Source: Sulfurovum sp. (GTDB taxonomy: Bacteria; Campylobacterota; Campylobacteria; Campylobacterales; Sulfurovaceae). Taken from it: a DNA stretch of 8,621 nucleotides. Position numbers and translations under genes: made by a program. How positions within the stretch are numbered: position 1 is the stretch's first letter; each line of letters begins with the position of its first letter. Shown in pieces: positions 6,297 to 8,621 of this stretch. Location: positions 1-8,621 of the forward strand of contig JAUXGC010000048.1 in assembly GCA_030622375.1 (NCBI GenBank), given 5' to 3'. The notes under the pieces are model-generated. The model was not told where the DNA came from and made no database searches. It saw only the letters and a list, made by a program, of their open reading frames with translations.

Positions 6297-7658
6297 ATGT
6301 CAGTCGAAACAGATATAAAAAAAGTTTTACGCAATATTAAAAAATCCAGTCCAGGACAAACTGAATTTTATCAAGCAGTACATGAAGTGCTATACTCTCT
6401 GATTCCTCTTTTAGAAGAAGATACAAAATACAAAATACAAAATATTTTAGAACGAATTACCGTACCAGAACGTACCATTATTTTTCGTGTCAATTGGACA
6501 GATGACAAAGGGCAAATTCAAACAAATCTAGGGTATAGAGTACAATTTAACTCAGCTATTGGACCATATAAGGGAGGCTTGCGGTTTCACCCATCTGTCA
6601 ACTTAGGGATTATCAAGTTTTTAGGGTTTGAACAAATTTTTAAAAACTCCCTTACAGGTTTACAGATAGGAGGTGCCAAAGGTGGCAGCAACTTTGACCC
6701 AAAAGGCAAAAGCGACAATGAAATTATGCGTTTTTGTCAAGCACTTATGAGTGAACTCTATAAACATATTGGCGAAACCAAAGATGTACCTGCTGGAGAT
6801 ATTGGTGTGGGAGCCAGAGAGATAGGTTACCTTTTTGGACAGTACAAGAAACTTACAGGTAAATTTGAAGGGGTACTGACAGGAAAAGCTATCAACTGGG
6901 GTGGTTCCAATACTCGAAAAGAGGCTACAGGGTATGGCTCTGTATATTTTGCTGACTTTATACTAAACAAGTATAACAAGGATTTACAAGGTAAAATATG
7001 CGCCGTTTCTGGTGCAGGAAATGTTGCCATATACACCATAGAGAAACTTTATGAGTTTGGAGCTATACCTGTTACGTGTTCTGACAGTCAAGGAACTATC
7101 TATCATAAAAAAGGGATTGATATTAGCACGCTCAAAACCATTAAAGAGATAAACCATCAATCACTTGAAGTCTATGCACAAGTGCATAATGATTGTCAAT
7201 ATATACCTCTTAGTCACTATCCAGAGGGGTGCCATCAAGTTTGGAGCACTCCTTGCGATATTGCATTTCCAAGTGCTACTCAAAATGAGCTCAACCTTGA
7301 AGATGCCAAGCTACTGGTTGCAAATGGCTGTATGTTAGTTAATGAGGGAGCCAATATGCCAAGCACTCCTGAAGCGATAGAGTATTTGGTGGAGCACAAT
7401 GTACTTTTTGGTCCAGGAAAAGCAGCAAATGCTGGAGGAGTTGCTACCTCTCAACTAGAGATGAGCCAAAATGCAAGTATGTCAAGATGGAGTTTTGAAG
7501 AAGTCGACATCAAACTACGCCAAATTATGCGTAATATTTTTGAAACAGCTTATGAAACTTCAAAAGAGTTTGGCTGTGAAGGCGACCTTATATCGGGTGC
7601 TAATATAGCTGGATTTAAAAAGGTAGCAGACTCTATGATAGATCAAGGCTCTGTTTAA
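6297..7658 (+). CDS. gdhA: Glutamate dehydrogenase, probably NADP-dependent
   Basis: Catalyses the reversible reductive amination of 2-oxoglutarate with ammonium to L-glutamate in the cytosol. The 453-residue length and sequence match the hexameric GDH-I class (E. coli GdhA is 447). The glutamate-binding segment PYKGGLRFHPSVN is at 90-102, the catalytic lysine is in GGAKGG (Lys128), and the catalytic aspartate region is DVPAGDIGVG (163-172). The Rossmann-fold glycine motif is SGAGNVA (238-244), with CSDSQGTIY (261-269) at the end of the second strand. The SDS at that point, as in E. coli GdhA, favours NADP over NAD; this is inference from motif similarity. The C-terminal half keeps the VNEGANMPSTPEA segment (about 348-360) and GPGKAANAGGVA (about 372-383). 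The ATG follows AAGGAA by six bases. The gene is divergent from rho, and its stop codon overlaps that of the convergent membrane protein gene by TTAA (7655-7658). Confidence 0.96.
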   Translation: MSVETDIKKVLRNIKKSSPGQTEFYQAVHEVLYSLIPLLEEDTKYKIQNILERITVPERTIIFRVNWTDDKGQIQTNLGYRVQFNSAIGPYKGGLRFHPSVNLGIIKFLGFEQIFKNSLTGLQIGGAKGGSNFDPKGKSDNEIMRFCQALMSELYKHIGETKDVPAGDIGVGAREIGYLFGQYKKLTGKFEGVLTGKAINWGGSNTRKEATGYGSVYFADFILNKYNKDLQGKICAVSGAGNVAIYTIEKLYEFGAIPVTCSDSQGTIYHKKGIDISTLKTIKEINHQSLEVYAQVHNDCQYIPLSHYPEGCHQVWSTPCDIAFPSATQNELNLEDAKLLVANGCMLVNEGANMPSTPEAIEYLVEHNVLFGPGKAANAGGVATSQLEMSQNASMSRWSFEEVDIKLRQIMRNIFETAYETSKEFGCEGDLISGANIAGFKKVADSMIDQGSV

Positions 7659-8044
7659 ATCAATGCATAAAATAACAAAGGTGGATAGAGTCCAGCGCCC
7701 ATAAGAAAAAACCATGATGGTATTTTCCATCCCAACATATCTCTCAAGGATTGAGGGATATCTTCTTGTATAAATATCTTTTTAATGAGTTCTAATTTAT
7801 AAAAAAGGTCAAAAACTTTAAATACCAAAAGAATAATTATATAAATATTTAAACGACCTGTTAAAATTACAACAAAAAGAGTAAAATAAAAAGCAGGATG
7901 TATTAAAAAAAAGAGAAAAATACTCTTTGAGTACCATTTATAAAGTTTTTCCATAACTCCATATAGCGTACTTGCATATTGCATATAGACTTCAAAAAGT
8001 TCTAGAAGTATCAAAGTAGCTGTAAATAAAATAACTTTTTCCAT
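7655..8044 (-). CDS. Small multi-pass membrane protein of unknown function
   Basis: I do not recognise this 129-residue protein. It is very hydrophobic, with likely membrane helices near residues 4-20, 42-62, 65-80 and 109-128, a Lys/Tyr-rich short loop (about 30-40) between the first two and a charged loop (about 82-106: KLELIKK, QEDIPQSLRD) before the last. There is no signal-peptide cleavage site, no Cys pairs and no His clusters. The composition (Phe, Leu, Ile, Tyr) is that of an inner-membrane protein. It may be a lineage-specific conserved membrane protein. The ATG at 8044 is preceded by AAGGG (8061-8057) at a rather long 12-base distance, and both are caught in inverted repeats. The gene converges on gdhA with a four-base overlap and is divergent from the copper ATPase gene. 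Confidence 0.7.
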   Translation of the reverse strand: MEKVILFTATLILLELFEVYMQYASTLYGVMEKLYKWYSKSIFLFFLIHPAFYFTLFVVILTGRLNIYIIILLVFKVFDLFYKLELIKKIFIQEDIPQSLRDMLGWKIPSWFFLMGAGLYPPLLFYALI

Positions 8045-8076
8045 AAGGGGATTTTACCCTTATTTGGATAAAATCC
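8043..8076 (-). promoter_or_regulatory. Two competing hairpins over the start of the membrane protein gene
   Basis: Two inverted repeats overlap here. One pairs 8043-8049 (ATAAGGG on the plus strand) with 8057-8063 (CCCTTAT); in the minus-strand mRNA it would bury the Shine-Dalgarno AAGGG and part of the start codon. The other pairs 8049-8056 (GGATTTTA) with 8069-8076 (TAAAATCC) and would place the Shine-Dalgarno in an open loop. They share bases, and no spacer remains for a pseudoknot, so only one can form at a time. The stems are short and AT-rich, so a regulatory role is uncertain. Confidence 0.4.
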
Positions 8077-8083
8077 ATACAAA

Positions 8084-8091
8084 TTTATAAA
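8084..8091. promoter_or_regulatory. Candidate divergent -10 element
   Basis: TTTATAAA is a palindrome and gives TATAAA on both strands, in the gap between the membrane protein gene and the copper ATPase gene. It is suitably placed to serve as -10 box for either: on the minus strand, transcription would begin just before the hairpins at 8043-8076; on the plus strand, it would produce a leader of about 105 bases containing the repeat at 8111-8180. No -35 box is visible on either side. Confidence 0.3.
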
Positions 8092-8110
8092 TACACGAAA
8101 TAAAACCCTA

Positions 8111-8180
8111 GGAAGTGGAGACTTTAGTCCCACATAAAGTTAAATTGCAAAGTGTAGGTGGGACTAAAGTCTCCACTTCC
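8111..8180. repeat. Large 23-bp perfect inverted repeat, REP-doublet-like
   Basis: The arms 8111-8133 and 8158-8180 are perfectly complementary over 23 bp, separated by 24 bases. Each arm is also nearly self-complementary: GTGG and GACT pair with AGTC and CCAC around a TT or AA centre, with a single unpaired base. The element can therefore form either one long cruciform or two small hairpins. This is the layout of REP doublets spread by REP-associated tyrosine transposases (RAYTs), whose hairpins often carry GGGACT...AGTCCC. GTAG stands at 8154-8157 at the foot of the right arm, resembling the tetranucleotide that precedes many REPs. It ends 10 bases before the ribosome binding site of the copper ATPase gene. 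No transposase is present in the window. Confidence 0.7.
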
Positions 8181-8202
8181 AAGAGCAAGAAAGGAATTTT
8201 CG

Positions 8203-8621
8203 TTGGCAAACATCGCATGTACCCACTGTAACCTTGAGTTTGATAAGTCAGTAATGATTATAGAAAAAGATGAAAACAAAGAGCTATTTTTCTGTTGCAA
8301 AGGGTGTCAAGGAGTTTATCACCTTCTTAATTCTGAAGGACTAGGTACTTTTTATGACAAGTTAGGTGACACCCAACTTCAACCTGCTTCCCAAAAGAGT
8401 GATGATTTAGAGAAGTTTGACTTAGAAGGCTTTAGAAACAAATACATCACTATCCACGACGATGGACTTTATGAAATAAATCTTATCATAGAAGGCATCC
8501 ACTGTTCTGCCTGTGTCTGGCTAAATGAAAAAGTACTGCATAGAACAGAAGGGGTAATAGAAGCAAGCATAAACTATACCAATAATAAAGCTAAAATATT
8601 TTGGGACCCAGATGAAATCAA
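8203..8621 (+). CDS. ccoI: P1B-type copper ATPase, CcoI/FixI-like, N-terminal part
   Basis: The first 139 codons of a heavy-metal-transporting P-type ATPase; the membrane and ATPase domains lie beyond the window. I start it at TTG 8203 because AAGGAA (8191-8196) lies six bases upstream and because the next start, ATG 8254, would remove conserved cysteines. Residues 6-35 form a Cys-rich metal-binding domain (CTHC at 6-9 and CCKGC at 31-35), as found at the N-terminus of CcoI/FixI and related ATPases. A heavy-metal-associated (HMA) domain follows at about 80-139, with the metal site GIHCSAC (98-104). Proteins of this type export copper across the inner membrane for assembly of the cbb3-type cytochrome c oxidase, the usual terminal oxidase of Campylobacterota. 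The CcoI assignment rests on the double Cys-domain layout; CtpA-like or CopA-like copper exporters are the alternatives until the rest is seen. Confidence 0.8.
   Translation, partial: MANIACTHCNLEFDKSVMIIEKDENKELFFCCKGCQGVYHLLNSEGLGTFYDKLGDTQLQPASQKSDDLEKFDLEGFRNKYITIHDDGLYEINLIIEGIHCSACVWLNEKVLHRTEGVIEASINYTNNKAKIFWDPDEI

Noticed and set aside
1..8621. CRISPR array, tRNA genes, transposase, toxin-antitoxin pair or phage genes
   Set aside because: No regularly spaced repeats, no cloverleaf with a CCA end and no matching coding sequence were seen on either strand.

Overview
This AT-rich window reads as chromosomal housekeeping DNA from a Campylobacterota (epsilonproteobacterial) species, most likely a marine, Sulfurimonas- or Sulfurovum-like organism. 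The evidence is the base composition, the Lys/Ile/Asn/Glu-rich proteins, extended -10 promoters with little recognisable -35, the rho-murI pairing (which I recall from Helicobacter pylori), and a CcoI-type copper ATPase with a Cys-rich N-terminus. The genus call is inference; no rRNA is present to settle it.

Layout, left to right: the 5' part of a secreted protein gene on the minus strand (1-173, DUF3108-like); a divergent MscS-family mechanosensitive channel (252-1445); the ribosome-assembly GTPase gene der (1536-2933); tryptophanyl-tRNA synthetase gene trpS (3011-3970); then on the minus strand the two-gene unit rho-murI (6098 down to 3967), meeting trpS tail to tail. Divergent from rho is a GDH-I type glutamate dehydrogenase gene, gdhA (6297-7658). 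It meets tail to tail a 129-residue membrane protein of unknown function on the minus strand (7655-8044). After a short region holding a large inverted repeat, the window ends inside the 5' part of a P1B-type copper ATPase gene, ccoI-like (8203-8621, TTG start).

The genes do not form one pathway. They cover translation and ribosome assembly (der, trpS), transcription termination (rho), peptidoglycan precursor supply (murI uses L-glutamate, the product of gdhA), nitrogen assimilation (gdhA), osmotic safety (mscS) and cytochrome oxidase metalation (ccoI). There is no gene-free stretch over 300 bases. tRNA, rRNA, CRISPR, transposase and phage genes were not seen.

The most notable non-coding features are: a full-consensus sigma70 promoter for rho; a 20-bp palindrome in the rho/gdhA divergent region at the -35 position of gdhA; two tail-to-tail gene pairs that each overlap by exactly TTAA; a perfect 13-bp hairpin after mscS; a 23-bp perfect inverted repeat in the ccoI leader whose arms are themselves REP-like hairpins; and two mutually exclusive hairpins over the start of the 129-residue membrane protein. 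I do not see convincing evidence of a wholly new multi-gene system here.
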